In this document: piece by piece, positions 26,364 through 37,127 of the stretch | Layout: the number at the start of each line of letters is the position of its first letter | How positions within the stretch are numbered: the first letter of the stretch is position 1 | Assembly: GCF_900104475.1 (NCBI RefSeq) | Contig: NZ_FNJR01000001.1 | Location: forward strand, 421,629-485,628 | DNA from: Actinopolyspora xinjiangensis | Lineage (GTDB): Bacteria > Actinomycetota > Actinomycetes > Mycobacteriales > Pseudonocardiaceae | DNA length: 64,000 bases | Direction of reading: 5' to 3' | Program-made: the position numbers and the translations under genes | The notes under the pieces: generated by a model | Told to the model about the DNA's origin: nothing | What the model saw: only the letters and a program-made list of their open reading frames with translations | Database searches by the model: none

Positions 26364-26618
26364 ATGACCGGGCCCGAACACTTCAAGACCGCGCAACGCC
26401 TGCTGGACGAGGCACCGGAGCAGGGGGACCAGGACAGGGAACGCACCTACGTCGCCTACGCCCAGGTGCACGCCACCCTCGCGCAAGCGGCGGCCACCGC
26501 CCAGGCGGGCGGACCGATCTTCAACGAGGACGGCGAATTCGTGATCGGCGGAATGACCGAACCGCAGGAAACCGCCTGGAAAACCGTGCTCGATCCGGAG
26601 GAGAGCAAAGCGGAATAA
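26364..26618 (+). CDS. Small conserved-type hypothetical protein
   Basis: 84 residues, mostly helical and acidic. A repeated Ala/Gln helix (THATLAQAAATAQAGG-like, about 33-50) is followed by FNEDGEFVIGGMTEPQETAW. No signal, membrane segment or motif. GC-rich third positions support real coding. Function unknown. Confidence 0.6.
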   Translation: MTGPEHFKTAQRLLDEAPEQGDQDRERTYVAYAQVHATLAQAAATAQAGGPIFNEDGEFVIGGMTEPQETAWKTVLDPEESKAE

Positions 26619-26860
26619 TCCGGAGCGCGAGAACACGACCGATGAGCGGTGGCGCCGGGAAGAGTTCCGCTCGGCGCCACCGCTCCCCGATCCACCGGGA
26701 ATTCTTCGCGAGCGGTCGGAGCACGGCGGGGAACCGGCGGAGCGCGAACGGGAAGTCACCCGGATGTGGTGGACCGCTCCCTCACCACCTGTCCCGTGAG
26801 GAGCCGACCGGAGACCGGTTGCCCCGGCACGACGCGGGTGTTCACCGAATGTCTCCCTGT

Positions 26861-26866
26861 TACACT
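26861..26866 (+). promoter_or_regulatory. -10 box of a leaderless transcript
   Basis: TACACT followed by 8 bases and GTG 26875 with no ribosome site between, as expected for leaderless transcription of the small membrane protein gene. Confidence 0.5.
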
Positions 26867-26874
26867 GGCACACC

Positions 26875-27075
26875 GTGTCCGACCCGACGGGAAATTCCGA
26901 AAAGGCGACCAGAGTCTGGTCCAGCTTGGCCGCTTTTCTTTTCTTCGCCGCGGCCGTGGCCATGATAATTCTGCATCTCACGACATCGCGGAATTACGCG
27001 AGCGTCATAGGCCCGTTTCTGGTCTTCGGCTTCTGTTTCCTGACCCTCTGGCTGAGCGTGCAGAAGACCCGCTGA
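26875..27075 (+). CDS. Small two-helix membrane protein
   Basis: 66 residues with two hydrophobic helices (about 15-35 and 43-62), the first rich in Phe/Ala and the second containing VFGFCFLTLWL, and a short basic C-terminus. Function unknown. It starts at a GTG directly after a TACACT box and ends 9 bp before the next gene, so the two are probably co-transcribed. Confidence 0.7.
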   Translation: MSDPTGNSEKATRVWSSLAAFLFFAAAVAMIILHLTTSRNYASVIGPFLVFGFCFLTLWLSVQKTR

Positions 27076-27084
27076 GGTATCCGG

Positions 27085-27789
27085 TTGCCGGGAAAGACAC
27101 CCTTCGGACCAGACCTCGAGCGGGCCTGCGCGGCGCTGGTTCGCGACCTCGTCACGCTGGCCACGGGGGTATCGCAGGGAACCACGGCGACCCTCCATGC
27201 GGTCGTGCGTCCCGAGCCGGACGTGCTCTGGTTGGGGCTGGCGCCGCGGAACCAACCGGGCGAGCGGTACGCGCTGCGGACACCACTGCTGAAATCCGAC
27301 GGCAGTCCGCGCACCTACGACGACGTGCTGCTGGTGCTGCGCCGTTCGGAATCGCTGCGCAGGCACGATCGCGGCCGGTTCGAGGAACTCGACGTGGTGG
27401 GGCAGCTGCACGGATGTCCCGTGCGGGACAGCGGCGATTTCGTCGACGATCCCCCGTTGGAGCTGTTCCAGGACTCGTTGCGCGCCACCCTGCTCACCGC
27501 CGCGTTCCGGGGGACGGCTCCGCTGCCACTCGCCGGAACGACTCGCCTGGTGGGATTCGCGTGGCTGCTCGACGCGGAGAAGCAGTGGGTGAGGCTCTAC
27601 TTCGGTTCCCCCGCCGATGCCGGAACACTCGGCGTCGACCTCGATGCCGAGCGCGGCACCGAGTTCGTCCCCGAGCTCATGAACCGCCTCGATGCGGACG
27701 TCCCCGCCGCCTGGGAGTGCCACGAGACGAGCCCCGACCCGTTCTGCCGCAGGCTTTTCGACCTGCGCGACCGAGTCGACCGTCGGTGA
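27085..27789 (+). CDS. Hypothetical protein
   Basis: 234 residues from a TTG at 27085, with GAGG shortly upstream. Strong GC3 bias supports coding. Soluble; alternating strands with several LVLRRS- and LVGFAWLL-like hydrophobic stretches. No motif I recognise. It follows the small membrane protein by 9 bp. Function unknown. Confidence 0.6.
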   Translation: MPGKTPFGPDLERACAALVRDLVTLATGVSQGTTATLHAVVRPEPDVLWLGLAPRNQPGERYALRTPLLKSDGSPRTYDDVLLVLRRSESLRRHDRGRFEELDVVGQLHGCPVRDSGDFVDDPPLELFQDSLRATLLTAAFRGTAPLPLAGTTRLVGFAWLLDAEKQWVRLYFGSPADAGTLGVDLDAERGTEFVPELMNRLDADVPAAWECHETSPDPFCRRLFDLRDRVDRR

Positions 27790-28115
27790 GGCTCCGTCGC
27801 GCGGCGGTGTGGAGCGGGACGGCGGCGATCCCGCGAGAGACCGACACCGCACCGAGCACGTCCCGAGGACGGCTCCGGATACGGTTGCCCGGTGCCCCCG
27901 GGGAGCCTCCGACGGCACCGTCACGGGGAAACCACGCTCACCGCTGGATCACGGCCGAACCACCACTGACCACGAACGACAGCGCCGAACGAAACCCGCG
28001 GGCCACGAAGAGCGTCCGAACAGGACGGACTGGTCCACTCGAAAGCGGCGAGGTTTCCGCACGGCCGACACGGGAGAGCGTGACGACCGGGAGCTTCAAC
28101 CACGAGGACGAGAAA

Positions 28116-28250
28116 ATGACCACCTCAGCGGCGGCGCTCCGGATGTCCCGGAAAGTGGGGTCACCATCGAGCGTCGATGCCGAGGCCGGTGGCAGCACTC
28201 TCTCGTTCTCGACGATGGTGTCGATGCCCGCCCCGGACGAGCGGAGGTGA
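28116..28250 (+). CDS. Possible 44-residue small ORF
   Basis: The ATG at 28116 has GAGGAC seven bases upstream and the frame has high GC3 to a TGA at 28248-28250. The peptide is rich in Ser, Thr, Met and Ala with no cysteine and no membrane helix. It could be a small protein or chance. No neighbour suggests a role. Confidence 0.25.
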   Translation: MTTSAAALRMSRKVGSPSSVDAEAGGSTLSFSTMVSMPAPDERR

Positions 28251-28596
28251 ACAAGTCCCGCTCAGGGTTCCAGGAAAGGATCGGTGTCGAACGGAGTGCG
28301 CAGTCCCCGCATCGCGGCATCGCTGTGGTCGGCCGCCGGTGAGGGTTGTTCGGGCAGCTCCCGCGCGTGCGCGGGTTCCAGGAACTGGACCGGGCTGACC
28401 GTGCTCGGAACTGGGGCGCGTCCACGGGACGGCGGCAGCGGGCGGTGGCCCGATTTGACTTGGCGCTGCGGCCGAACGGGACGCGAAGGCGTGGAAGTGT
28501 TGATACTGCTCCTTCGGATCGCACCGCCGAATTATCGAACGGCCGGGCGATCCGCGAGATGAGGTCGGGCGGGGTGGCCCCGCCCCGAAAAGCCGG

Positions 28597-28626
28597 TGGC
28601 TCCCCGCCCTGACGGACGGGGAGCCA
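28597..28626 (-). terminator. Terminator hairpin after the first cold-shock gene
   Basis: TGGCTCCCCG (28597-28606) pairs with CGGGGAGCCA (28617-28626). A 10-bp stem 24 bp past the csp stop, read on the minus strand. Confidence 0.7.
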
Positions 28627-28649
28627 TCGGGAAAGCCCTACGAGCGAAC

Positions 28650-28853
28650 TCAGAGCGCGCGGACGACGTCCGCCTGCGGCCCCTTGCTGCCCTGGCTGGA
28701 CTCGAAAGACACCTGCTGGTCCTCGTCCAGGCTGCGGAAGCCCGGGGCGTCGATGGCCGAGTAGTGCACGAACACGTCCGGGCCACCCTCGTCCGGGGCG
28801 ATGAAGCCGAAGCCCTTTTCAGCGTTGAACCACTTCACGGTTCCCTGTGTCAT
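28650..28853 (-). CDS. Cold-shock protein (CspA family)
   Basis: 67 residues, the full length of a cold-shock OB-fold protein: [15 protein letters not shown] with RNP1 (KGFGFI) and RNP2 (VFVHYSAI). Binds single-stranded nucleic acid and acts as an RNA chaperone. The start follows GGAGACAGAC. A long untranslated leader of 100-200 bp lies upstream, common for csp genes. A second csp gene is at 37128. Confidence 0.95.
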   Translation of the reverse strand: MTQGTVKWFNAEKGFGFIAPDEGGPDVFVHYSAIDAPGFRSLDEDQQVSFESSQGSKGPQADVVRAL

Positions 28854-29094
28854 GTCTGTCTCCTAGCGAGAGTTGACGTATGACGAGAGACCACACCTCG
28901 TGGACTCCCGGGTCGGCGATCTCAGACGGCAACTACTCCAGCTACAACCAAAGACAGCAGCTCGCCCGCATCAACATCCTGCGAGCGTGCACAAACACGA
29001 ACCCAGAAACTCAACGACCAAGACCCACTATACACACCCTCGCCACGATTGACCACCCCCGGGTCGATTTTCCGCGAAACCGCCGCGCAACGGG

Positions 29095-29967
29095 TCAGGA
29101 ACCGGACTGCCACGGCCCGCCCGCCGTGTGCACGCGCTGGACGTCCTCGCGGTACTTCAGCACCGCGCCCAGCGTCCGGGCGGCCGTCTCGGTGTCCAGC
29201 TCCGTGTGGCCGAGCGCGAGCAGCGCGCTCGCCCAGTCGATCGACTCGGCCACCCCCGGCGGCTTGAGCAGCTCCAGCGAACGCATCCTGCGCACCGCGC
29301 CCGCCACCTGCTCGGCCAACCGCCGATCCAGCTCCGGAACCCTGCTGCGCAGGATGCTCACCTCACGTTCCGGATCGGGGTGCTCCAGCCAGTGGTAGAG
29401 GCAGCGCCGCTTCAGCGCGTCGTGCACCTCCCGGGTGCGGTTGGACGTCAGCACCACCAGCGGCGGCTCGACCGCCTCCACCACGCCGAACTCGGGGATG
29501 GTGACGGTGTAGTCGGAGAGGATCTCCAGCAGGAACGCCTCGAACTCGTCGTCGGCGCGGTCTATCTCGTCCACAAGCAGCACGCACGGCGTCTCCCGCA
29601 ACGCCCGCAACAGCGGACGCGCCAGCAGGAATCGCGAGGTGTACAGCGACGCCTCGGCGGCCTCGGCGTCCAGACCGCCCCCGGAGGCCGCCTCCAACGT
29701 GCGCAGGTGCAGCAACTGCCTGGGAAAGTCCCACTCGTACAGCGCCTGGGACGCGTCGATCCCCTCGTGGCACTGCAACCGGATCAGCTCGATCCCGTGA
29801 GCCCGCGACAGCGCGTGCGCCAGCGCCGTCTTGCCGGTACCGGGTTCACCCTCGCACAGCAGCGGTCGGTGCATTCTGCCCGCCAGAAAGGACGCGGTGG
29901 CGATGCCCTCGTCGGGCAGATAACCGGTCTCGCGCAGGGCCGCCGAAACTTCCGCCGGAGAGTCCAT
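29095..29967 (-). CDS. MoxR/CoxD-family AAA ATPase
   Basis: 290 residues from ATG 29967. Walker A GEPGTGKT near residue 39, Walker B VLLVDEIDRA near 115, sensor region VVLTSNRTREV and arginine-rich ALKRRCLYHWL. CoxD-type MoxR ATPases act with a vWA partner (CoxE) to insert copper and sulfur into the CODH active site. The vWA gene at 21197 and the CoxSLM operon in this window are the likely partners, although not adjacent. Convergent with nothing; a single gene. Confidence 0.87.
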   Translation of the reverse strand: MDSPAEVSAALRETGYLPDEGIATASFLAGRMHRPLLCEGEPGTGKTALAHALSRAHGIELIRLQCHEGIDASQALYEWDFPRQLLHLRTLEAASGGGLDAEAAEASLYTSRFLLARPLLRALRETPCVLLVDEIDRADDEFEAFLLEILSDYTVTIPEFGVVEAVEPPLVVLTSNRTREVHDALKRRCLYHWLEHPDPEREVSILRSRVPELDRRLAEQVAGAVRRMRSLELLKPPGVAESIDWASALLALGHTELDTETAARTLGAVLKYREDVQRVHTAGGPWQSGS

Positions 29968-30177
29968 CCCGTCGATTCTAGGACTCTCGGTGTCCGACCG
30001 ATTCCGGTGAGTACCGACCCCGAGAATCCGACCCGGCGCTGAAACACCGGCCGCGTGAACGCGATACTCCGGCAGGGGTCCACCCGATCCGGAGCCGAGT
30101 CGTGGAACCGCCCACCGCCGCGGGAGGGTCGCGGGCATACTCGAAGGTGGTGGAACGACCTACAGTCGAGGTGGAAC

Positions 30178-30735
30178 TTGAGCCGGTTCAGCGAATTCCC
30201 CGCGCATGTCGAACACTACCTCGGCAGAATCCGCGGGGCGGACAGCATCGAAGCCGGCTCACGGGAACGGAGCTACCACCTGGTGTACTGCGATCCGCCG
30301 CACGGTGAGCACGTGTCGGTGCTGACCAGCGGACTGCGCTCGCGCACGGCGGGGGCTCCGCTGCCGCACGAACTGGTCTGCACCCTCCACAGTGGCCAAG
30401 AGCTCCACGCCCGGCACCTCACCGGTGTGGTGGCGGAACTGCTGGACGAGTCGAACAGCCGGGTGGGCCCCGGTGCGCTGATCATGAACGATCGCGCGCT
30501 GCTGCCCGACACCGCGATCAGCGGAGCGTTGGCCGCTCCGCACCCCTATCTCGGGGAGGAGTTCGACGTGGTCCGCGACGGCTCGGGGGAGGCGGTGCTG
30601 CGTCTGATCACGCTGCTGCCCATCTCCCGTGGCGAGGGGCAGCTGGTGGCGCGTTACGGCAGCGACGTGCTCTACGATCGTTGGCAGGAGCGCGACACCG
30701 ACCTGCTGGACGTGTTCCGCTCCCCGGTGGCCTGA
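30178..30735 (+). CDS. SUFU-domain-like protein, second copy
   Basis: 185 residues from TTG 30178, with AGGTGG just upstream; the frame continues back to 30055 without a ribosome site. It shows YHLVYCDPPHGEHVSVLTSGLRS, ELLDESNSRVGPGALIMND and LRLITLLPISRGEGQL, the same block order as the SUFU protein at 7215 (dynamic N-terminal block, central ND segment, LLPIS...GE). Unknown function. Possibly an immunity- or chaperone-like protein. Confidence 0.6.
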   Translation: MSRFSEFPAHVEHYLGRIRGADSIEAGSRERSYHLVYCDPPHGEHVSVLTSGLRSRTAGAPLPHELVCTLHSGQELHARHLTGVVAELLDESNSRVGPGALIMNDRALLPDTAISGALAAPHPYLGEEFDVVRDGSGEAVLRLITLLPISRGEGQLVARYGSDVLYDRWQERDTDLLDVFRSPVA

Positions 30736-30910
30736 GGTCCACCGGACGGAGCTCGAGGGCGCACCCGAACCACGCCCGCTGAATCGCCGGTGGCGATGAT
30801 CGGCGACACGCCCCGGGGAGACCCGTCTCGGGGGCGGGGCGGCGGGACTAAGGGACACCTCAGGGCACTTCCCGGAGGCGGTAGAGCGCCGGAACGAGTT
30901 CACTGGGGGC

Positions 30911-31165
30911 ATGACGAACCAGCAACCACTCGGACAACCGCCTGACGGAACGGGAACGCGGGACAGGAACGATCGGCCCCCCGAGCACCGCTTCCGGCGC
31001 AGCCGGAACGAGCGGATGATCGCCGGGGTCTGCGGCGGCGCCGCCGAACTGTTCGGGATCGACGCCACGATCGTCCGCATCGTGCTGGTCGCGGCCACAC
31101 TGGTGGGCTTCGGCACCGGCTTCCTGATCTACCTGGCCTGCTGGCTGATCGTTCCGGAGGAGTGA
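30911..31165 (+). CDS. PspC-domain membrane protein
   Basis: 84 residues: a Pro/Arg-rich N-terminus, then the PspC domain RSRNERMIAGVCGGAAELFGI with a membrane helix (about 55-80) ending in LIVPEE. PspC proteins sense or transduce envelope stress. No other psp gene is adjacent. Confidence 0.88.
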   Translation: MTNQQPLGQPPDGTGTRDRNDRPPEHRFRRSRNERMIAGVCGGAAELFGIDATIVRIVLVAATLVGFGTGFLIYLACWLIVPEE

Positions 31166-31197
31166 GCGGGCGGAGCCGCCCACGAACACACGACCGG

Positions 31198-33246
31198 TCA
31201 GCGCATGTCGGGAGCCTGCCGGATGAAGGCGTCGAGCACGCCGTCCGCGAGTCGTACCGGACCCTGCGGCCGGGTCTCTCCCGGTTCGGTGCGCACCGAA
31301 CCGGCCCGGTCGGCGAGCTCACCCGCGCGCCGGAAGTTCTCGGAGGCCGCCTCCGAATCGCCCGAAGCCCGGGCCGACAACCCGTCCAGGGTCGCCAGCA
31401 GGGCATCGCCCCACAGGTCGGTGGCCCGCAGCCAGGGGCGCACGTCGGCGACGAAGTCCTCCGGAGTGCCCTTCCGAATCCGCTCCGGGGCGTCGGCGAT
31501 CGACTGGGCGTAGCCGCGCAGCTCGGCCACCGCGCGCTTCCGGTTCGCGGCGTCCCCGCTCCATGCCTTCCGGAACTCGTCCAGCCTGCGCCGCAGTTCC
31601 GGGGCGGGCCGCAGCCAGGGCTCCCCGTCCGGCAGCACGGCGGCGTGGTTGAGGTCGAAAAAGACCATCAACGCGTCCACCGTCTCGCTGTCCGGCGTGA
31701 GTCGCTGCTCGTCGCCGCGGAAGCGGTCTCCCGCCAGGTACTCGGCGGCCGCACGCCAGGCGCGCTGCTCGTCGAACTCCGAACTGTTCCACGCGAAGTC
31801 GGCGGCGGAGATCTCGACCACCTTGCTGGCCGCGGCCTGGTTCATCGGGTTGATCACCAGCCCTTCCAGCACCTCGCCCAGACCCGGTTGGCGTTCGGCG
31901 TACGGGCCGAGCATCAACCGCCCCTCGGTGGCGTCGTAGTCGTTGACCGGATAGTTGTCCCAGAGAATCGTCTTTCTGCCCCACACCCGCTCGGCCGAGG
32001 CGGCGTCGTCGACGGTGATGCTCTCCGGGATCACTCCTGGCCCGGTCCACATCAGTTCGATCTCGGGGTCCAACCGCTCGCGCAGCGCGGACTTGTACGG
32101 CGAGTCCTCGGTGTCGGAGTACTCGGTCGGCACCGTCTGCAGCGGCATCGTCCCGTGGTGCCGGGCCAAGAATTCGCGCCGCAACCGGTTGAGCAGCCGC
32201 GCCTGCGCCTCGCCCGCCGCGGCCGCCGAGGGCGCACCGTACTCGGCGCGGTCGGAGGAGCAGTTCCACTCGGTGTAATCGATGTCGTCGAACGGTATCG
32301 AGAAGCTGCGGACACCGATGTCGTACAGCGAATCGAGCTTGTCGGTGAGCGCGTTCCAGTCCGCCGGATCGCTGAAGCAGATCGACTTGCCCGGCGAGAG
32401 CGCGAAGGTGAGCTTGACGTGGTTCTCGGCGGCCTCCTCCTGCAGATCACGCAACCGCCGCAACCGTTCGGCGGGATAGGGGTCGCGCCAGCGGTCCCGG
32501 TGGTAGGGGTCGTTCTTCGGCGCGTAGACGTAGCTGTTGAGCTTGACGGCGCCGTAGAACGCGATCTGGTCCATCCGCTCGGCATGGGTCCACGGGCTGC
32601 CGTAGAAGCCCTCGATCACGCCGCGCGTGGACATCTCGGGCTCGTCGAGGACGGCGACCCCCGCCACCCGGCCCGGTGTGGCGAGCTGGCGCAGCGTCTG
32701 CACCGCGTAGTAGGTGCCCGCCGGGTCCACACCGCCGAGCACGATCTCCGGGTTCTGTCCCCGCCGGATCGAGAGCGCGTAGCTCTCCGGTGCCAACGCC
32801 TCCTCGTCCTCGCTCGGGAACTCCAGCTCGGTGTTCTGGTAGGCCTTCATCATGGCCGGTGCCCACCGGCTGCCCAGTCTCACCCGAAGGGTCGAGTCCT
32901 CCACCCGACGTCCGGGATCACGTACGACGACCTCCTCGGCACCGGCGGCGCGCAGTACCCGCACCGCGAGGTCGCGGGTCGCCGGAACCACGGCCGGATC
33001 GACCACCAGCGAGACCTTGCCCGACACGCGCACGTCCCCGCCCGTGTCGACCAGCTGGCTCGGTCTCGGGACCACGTCGGGAAGTCCCTCGCTTTCGGGC
33101 GACGGCGTGTGCTCGCTCGACTCCTGCCGCCCGGTGCTCTCGGGGGCCGGAGACCCGCCCGTGCACCCCGCCACCAGCAGAGCCAGTACGCAGGACAACG
33201 ACGCCAGCACCGCCGAACGGCGGGAAGTTCGCCGGAAGCGGCTCAC
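31198..33246 (-). CDS. Secreted GH84 beta-N-acetylglucosaminidase lipoprotein
   Basis: 682 residues. The signal sequence ends in lipobox LVAGC (Cys at about 28), so it is a lipid-anchored exoprotein. An N-terminal Glyco_hydro_20b-like domain (about 55-180) is followed by the GH84 catalytic domain: GFYGSPWTHAERMD, YAPKNDPYHR and the catalytic Asp pair in IPFDDIDY near residue 325. A C-terminal helical region follows. GH84 enzymes cleave N-acetylglucosamine linkages (O-GlcNAcase/hyaluronidase type) by substrate-assisted catalysis. Likely used for amino-sugar scavenging. Convergent with pspC. Confidence 0.9.
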   Translation of the reverse strand: MSRFRRTSRRSAVLASLSCVLALLVAGCTGGSPAPESTGRQESSEHTPSPESEGLPDVVPRPSQLVDTGGDVRVSGKVSLVVDPAVVPATRDLAVRVLRAAGAEEVVVRDPGRRVEDSTLRVRLGSRWAPAMMKAYQNTELEFPSEDEEALAPESYALSIRRGQNPEIVLGGVDPAGTYYAVQTLRQLATPGRVAGVAVLDEPEMSTRGVIEGFYGSPWTHAERMDQIAFYGAVKLNSYVYAPKNDPYHRDRWRDPYPAERLRRLRDLQEEAAENHVKLTFALSPGKSICFSDPADWNALTDKLDSLYDIGVRSFSIPFDDIDYTEWNCSSDRAEYGAPSAAAAGEAQARLLNRLRREFLARHHGTMPLQTVPTEYSDTEDSPYKSALRERLDPEIELMWTGPGVIPESITVDDAASAERVWGRKTILWDNYPVNDYDATEGRLMLGPYAERQPGLGEVLEGLVINPMNQAAASKVVEISAADFAWNSSEFDEQRAWRAAAEYLAGDRFRGDEQRLTPDSETVDALMVFFDLNHAAVLPDGEPWLRPAPELRRRLDEFRKAWSGDAANRKRAVAELRGYAQSIADAPERIRKGTPEDFVADVRPWLRATDLWGDALLATLDGLSARASGDSEAASENFRRAGELADRAGSVRTEPGETRPQGPVRLADGVLDAFIRQAPDMR

Positions 33247-33441
33247 GGCGCCTCCTCGGACTCGGTGACGGGACAGTACGCGGCGCTCGCCGGAGACTCC
33301 TCGAGCGACAGCACAGAGTGAATCATGATGCCGCCAGAAGTCTCTAATCGGTGACCCGTTTCAGGGGACGTGCGGCAGGACCACACTCCCTGAAAGGGTG
33401 ATCCAGCTCCGGTTCCGGGCTGACGGGGCCGCCGAACGCAA

Positions 33442-33475
33442 CGGAGGGCCGTTCCCGTCCGGGAACGGCCCTCCG
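33442..33475 (-). terminator. Strong terminator hairpin after groEL
   Basis: CGGAGGGCCGTTCCC (33442-33456) pairs perfectly with GGGAACGGCCCTCCG (33461-33475) around GTCC. A 15-bp stem 80 bp past the groEL stop. Confidence 0.8.
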
Positions 33476-33555
33476 CGAGGCACGCGCTCGGCTGGTGCCG
33501 GATGGGCTACCGCCGTCGACGACGGCGGTGGCAGCGGAAACGTCCTAAGCGGACG

Positions 33556-35304
<1,749 letters not shown>

Positions 35305-35344
35305 TCACCGCGAGGATGTGCGGCTACGGCCTCACCGTCCCGAC

Positions 35345-35371
35345 CTGGCACTCATCCCTACTGAGTGCCAG
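35345..35371. promoter_or_regulatory. CIRCE-like operator (proximal)
   Basis: CTGGCACTC (35345-35353), 9-bp spacer, GAGTGCCAG (35363-35371). A perfect palindrome in the CIRCE format, the HrcA binding site, with the outer bases changed from TTA to CTG. Confidence 0.8.
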
Positions 35372-35379
35372 TATCGTGT

Positions 35380-35406
35380 TTAGCACTCACCGGCCGCGAG
35401 TGCAAG
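35380..35406. promoter_or_regulatory. CIRCE operator (distal)
   Basis: TTAGCACTC (35380-35388), 9-bp spacer, GAGTGCAAG (35398-35406), close to the canonical CIRCE sequence. Nine bases separate it from the proximal site, so two HrcA dimers could bind side by side. Confidence 0.9.
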
Positions 35407-35532
35407 CCGACGGGCGGAACGCTTTCGGGGACACTCCGTCCGCCCCCACCGGACCGGGCCCGGCCGAGCCGCGAGGAGGACGCGGCCTCCGCCGAACCAC
35501 ACGCCGCCGGGCGGGCGGACACCGGCGGCACC

Positions 35533-36750
35533 CTAGCCGAACGCGATGATGAGAATCACCACGATCACGGTGAACGCGGAGATGGCCAGCACCGGAACCA
35601 GCCAGCGCGCCGTGCTGTCCGAACGCTTCGCGAAGGATGTGGACTGCGCGGGCATCGGCGGCCGCAGCCGAACCGGCTCACCGGGCGGACCACCGGGAGG
35701 AGCCCCCGGCGGCATCGGCTGTTGGGGAGCGTTTCCGGGAGGTGGCGCACCGGGCCCACCGGCCGGAGGAACACCGGGCGGTGGCATCCCGCCCGGAGGT
35801 GTGCCGGGCGGAACGCCCGGCTGGGGTTGCGCCGGGACCGGCCCCGAGGGCACCGGTTGCGGCCCGGAGGACGCCGGTTCCGGAGGAGCGGGAGGCGGCG
35901 GTTGGTCCCCCCTGGCGCCCAACGGGCTCAACGCGTTCTTCGTGGCGGTGATGAGCTCCCGGCAGCTTCCGTAGCGCTGGTCGGGGGTCTTGCCCATGCC
36001 ACGGCGCAGCACCTCGTCCACGGCGGGCGGCAGGGCGACCCGGGAAGTGACCCTGGGCTGCTCCAGCTTCAGATGCCCCTGGATGACCTCCTGCACCTCG
36101 CCCTTGTAGGGAGCACCACCGGTCAGGCAGGCGAAAAGCATGCAGGCCAGCGCGTAGAGGTCCGTCCTGCCGTCGACGGACTCACCGCGCAGGTGTTCCG
36201 GGGCCGCGTAGGTGGGCGAGCCGAGGAAGTCACCCGTGCTGGTGCGATGCCCCGTGGCACCGCGACGGGTGAGCCCGAAGTCGGCCAGATAGACGTGCTC
36301 GTGCGAGGCTTCCCTGGAGGTGACCAGCACGTTTGCGGGCTTGAGATCCAGGTGCACGAGCCCCTGCTCGTGCAGGGTGTCGAGTGCCTCGGCCACCTGC
36401 CCCAGCAGCTCCACCGCGCGGTTCGGGGCGATCGGCCCCTTCGAGATGAGGCTGGCCAGGTCCGAACCGTCCACCAGCCGCATCGCGATGTAGAGCATCC
36501 CGTCGACTTCACCGAAGTCGTAGAGCGGAACGATGTTGGCGTGGTCGATGGCCGAGGTGTTGCGCGCCTCGTCCACGAAGCGTTCGCGGAACTCACCGTC
36601 CCCGGTGATGTGCTCACCCATCACCTTCAGGGCGACCTTGCGCCCCAGACGGACATCGGTGGCGCGGTACATGACACTCATGCCACCGCGACCGAGCACC
36701 CCGTCGATCTTGTAGTGGCCGAGACGACGTCCGGTGAGGTCTTCCGACAC
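35533..36750 (-). CDS. Membrane-anchored Ser/Thr protein kinase
   Basis: 405 residues from GTG 36750. Kinase domain (about 8-265): GRGGMSVMYRA P-loop, VALKVM lysine, catalytic loop HLDLKPANVL, DFG (ADFGLTRRG) and APEHLRGE. The catalytic loop has HLD instead of HRD, so it is a non-RD-type kinase that may not need activation-loop phosphorylation. A Pro/Gly-rich linker (about 285-365) and a C-terminal helix (about 380-402) place the kinase in the cytoplasm. There are no PASTA repeats. Substrate unknown. The following gene downstream is groEL. Confidence 0.9.
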   Translation of the reverse strand: MSEDLTGRRLGHYKIDGVLGRGGMSVMYRATDVRLGRKVALKVMGEHITGDGEFRERFVDEARNTSAIDHANIVPLYDFGEVDGMLYIAMRLVDGSDLASLISKGPIAPNRAVELLGQVAEALDTLHEQGLVHLDLKPANVLVTSREASHEHVYLADFGLTRRGATGHRTSTGDFLGSPTYAAPEHLRGESVDGRTDLYALACMLFACLTGGAPYKGEVQEVIQGHLKLEQPRVTSRVALPPAVDEVLRRGMGKTPDQRYGSCRELITATKNALSPLGARGDQPPPPAPPEPASSGPQPVPSGPVPAQPQPGVPPGTPPGGMPPPGVPPAGGPGAPPPGNAPQQPMPPGAPPGGPPGEPVRLRPPMPAQSTSFAKRSDSTARWLVPVLAISAFTVIVVILIIAFG

Positions 36751-36848
36751 GCCGATCAGCCTAACGTTTCGGCACCACCGGCGTCCGCCGGTGCGGACCC
36801 CACGCCATCCGGGTGGAGCAGTTCCCGATGAAGCGACGCGCACCACCG

Positions 36849-36925
36849 TGCGTGAGTCGGACGAACCGCGAGGCCGGGCCACTCGTCGCCACGGAACCGG
36901 CCCGACGCAGCGAGGTGCCGCTACC
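36849..36925 (+). repeat. Family B intergenic repeat, degenerate copy
   Basis: Similar to 45702-45802: shared blocks GCGTGAGTCGGA, a GGGCC-CTCG-CGCC block, CGGCCC-ACGC and GCGAGG-GCCG in the same order. The 3' arm no longer pairs with the 5' arm as it does in the other copy. Confidence 0.5.
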
Positions 36926-36989
36926 CCGCGGGGTCCCCTCCGGGCGCGCGAGCACCGGGACGACCACTCACGGAACCGAAGCCGCAACG

Positions 36990-37090
36990 GGTTCCGCCGC
37001 GTGCGCTCTCACGGGACGGCCGGAGACGTCGTGCGTTATCTACCCGATGTCTCCGGCACCCGCTCACGAGACGCGCGAGAGGCTCCGCCA
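36990..37090 (+). repeat. Family A stem-loop repeat, copy 1
   Basis: Inner stem GCCGGAGAC (37019-37027) with GTCTCCGGC (37049-37057); loop contains GTCGTGCG and CTACCCGAT. Ends in GAGAGGCTCCGCCAC. The outer stem is eroded. Directly downstream of the second csp gene. Confidence 0.7.
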
Positions 37091-37127
37091 CGCGACCCGC
37101 TACGGCGACGGAACGGAAGGAGTTCCC

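Larger units (their letters stand above)
27790..28649. other. Long region without a convincing gene
   Basis: About 860 bp. Long open frames here show arginine/proline-rich, low-GC3 translations typical of non-coding high-GC DNA. The exceptions are a possible 44-codon ORF (28116-28250) and the cold-shock terminator at 28597-28626. It may hold an unannotated RNA or a gene remnant. Confidence 0.5.
36751..37127. other. Intergenic region with two repeat elements
   Basis: No gene. It carries a family B element (36849-36925) and a family A stem-loop element (36990-37090) between the kinase start and the end of the second csp gene. Confidence 0.6.

Noticed and set aside
26649..28250. 533-codon plus-strand frame across three small genes
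   Set aside because: Overlaps real small genes in other frames; its translation is Arg-rich and non-homologous. Only its last 44 codons are kept as a low-confidence ORF.
30811..30834. Terminator after the second SUFU gene
   Set aside because: The 5-bp GAGAC/GTCTC core has a 2-base loop and a bulge of three Gs; too weak to call.
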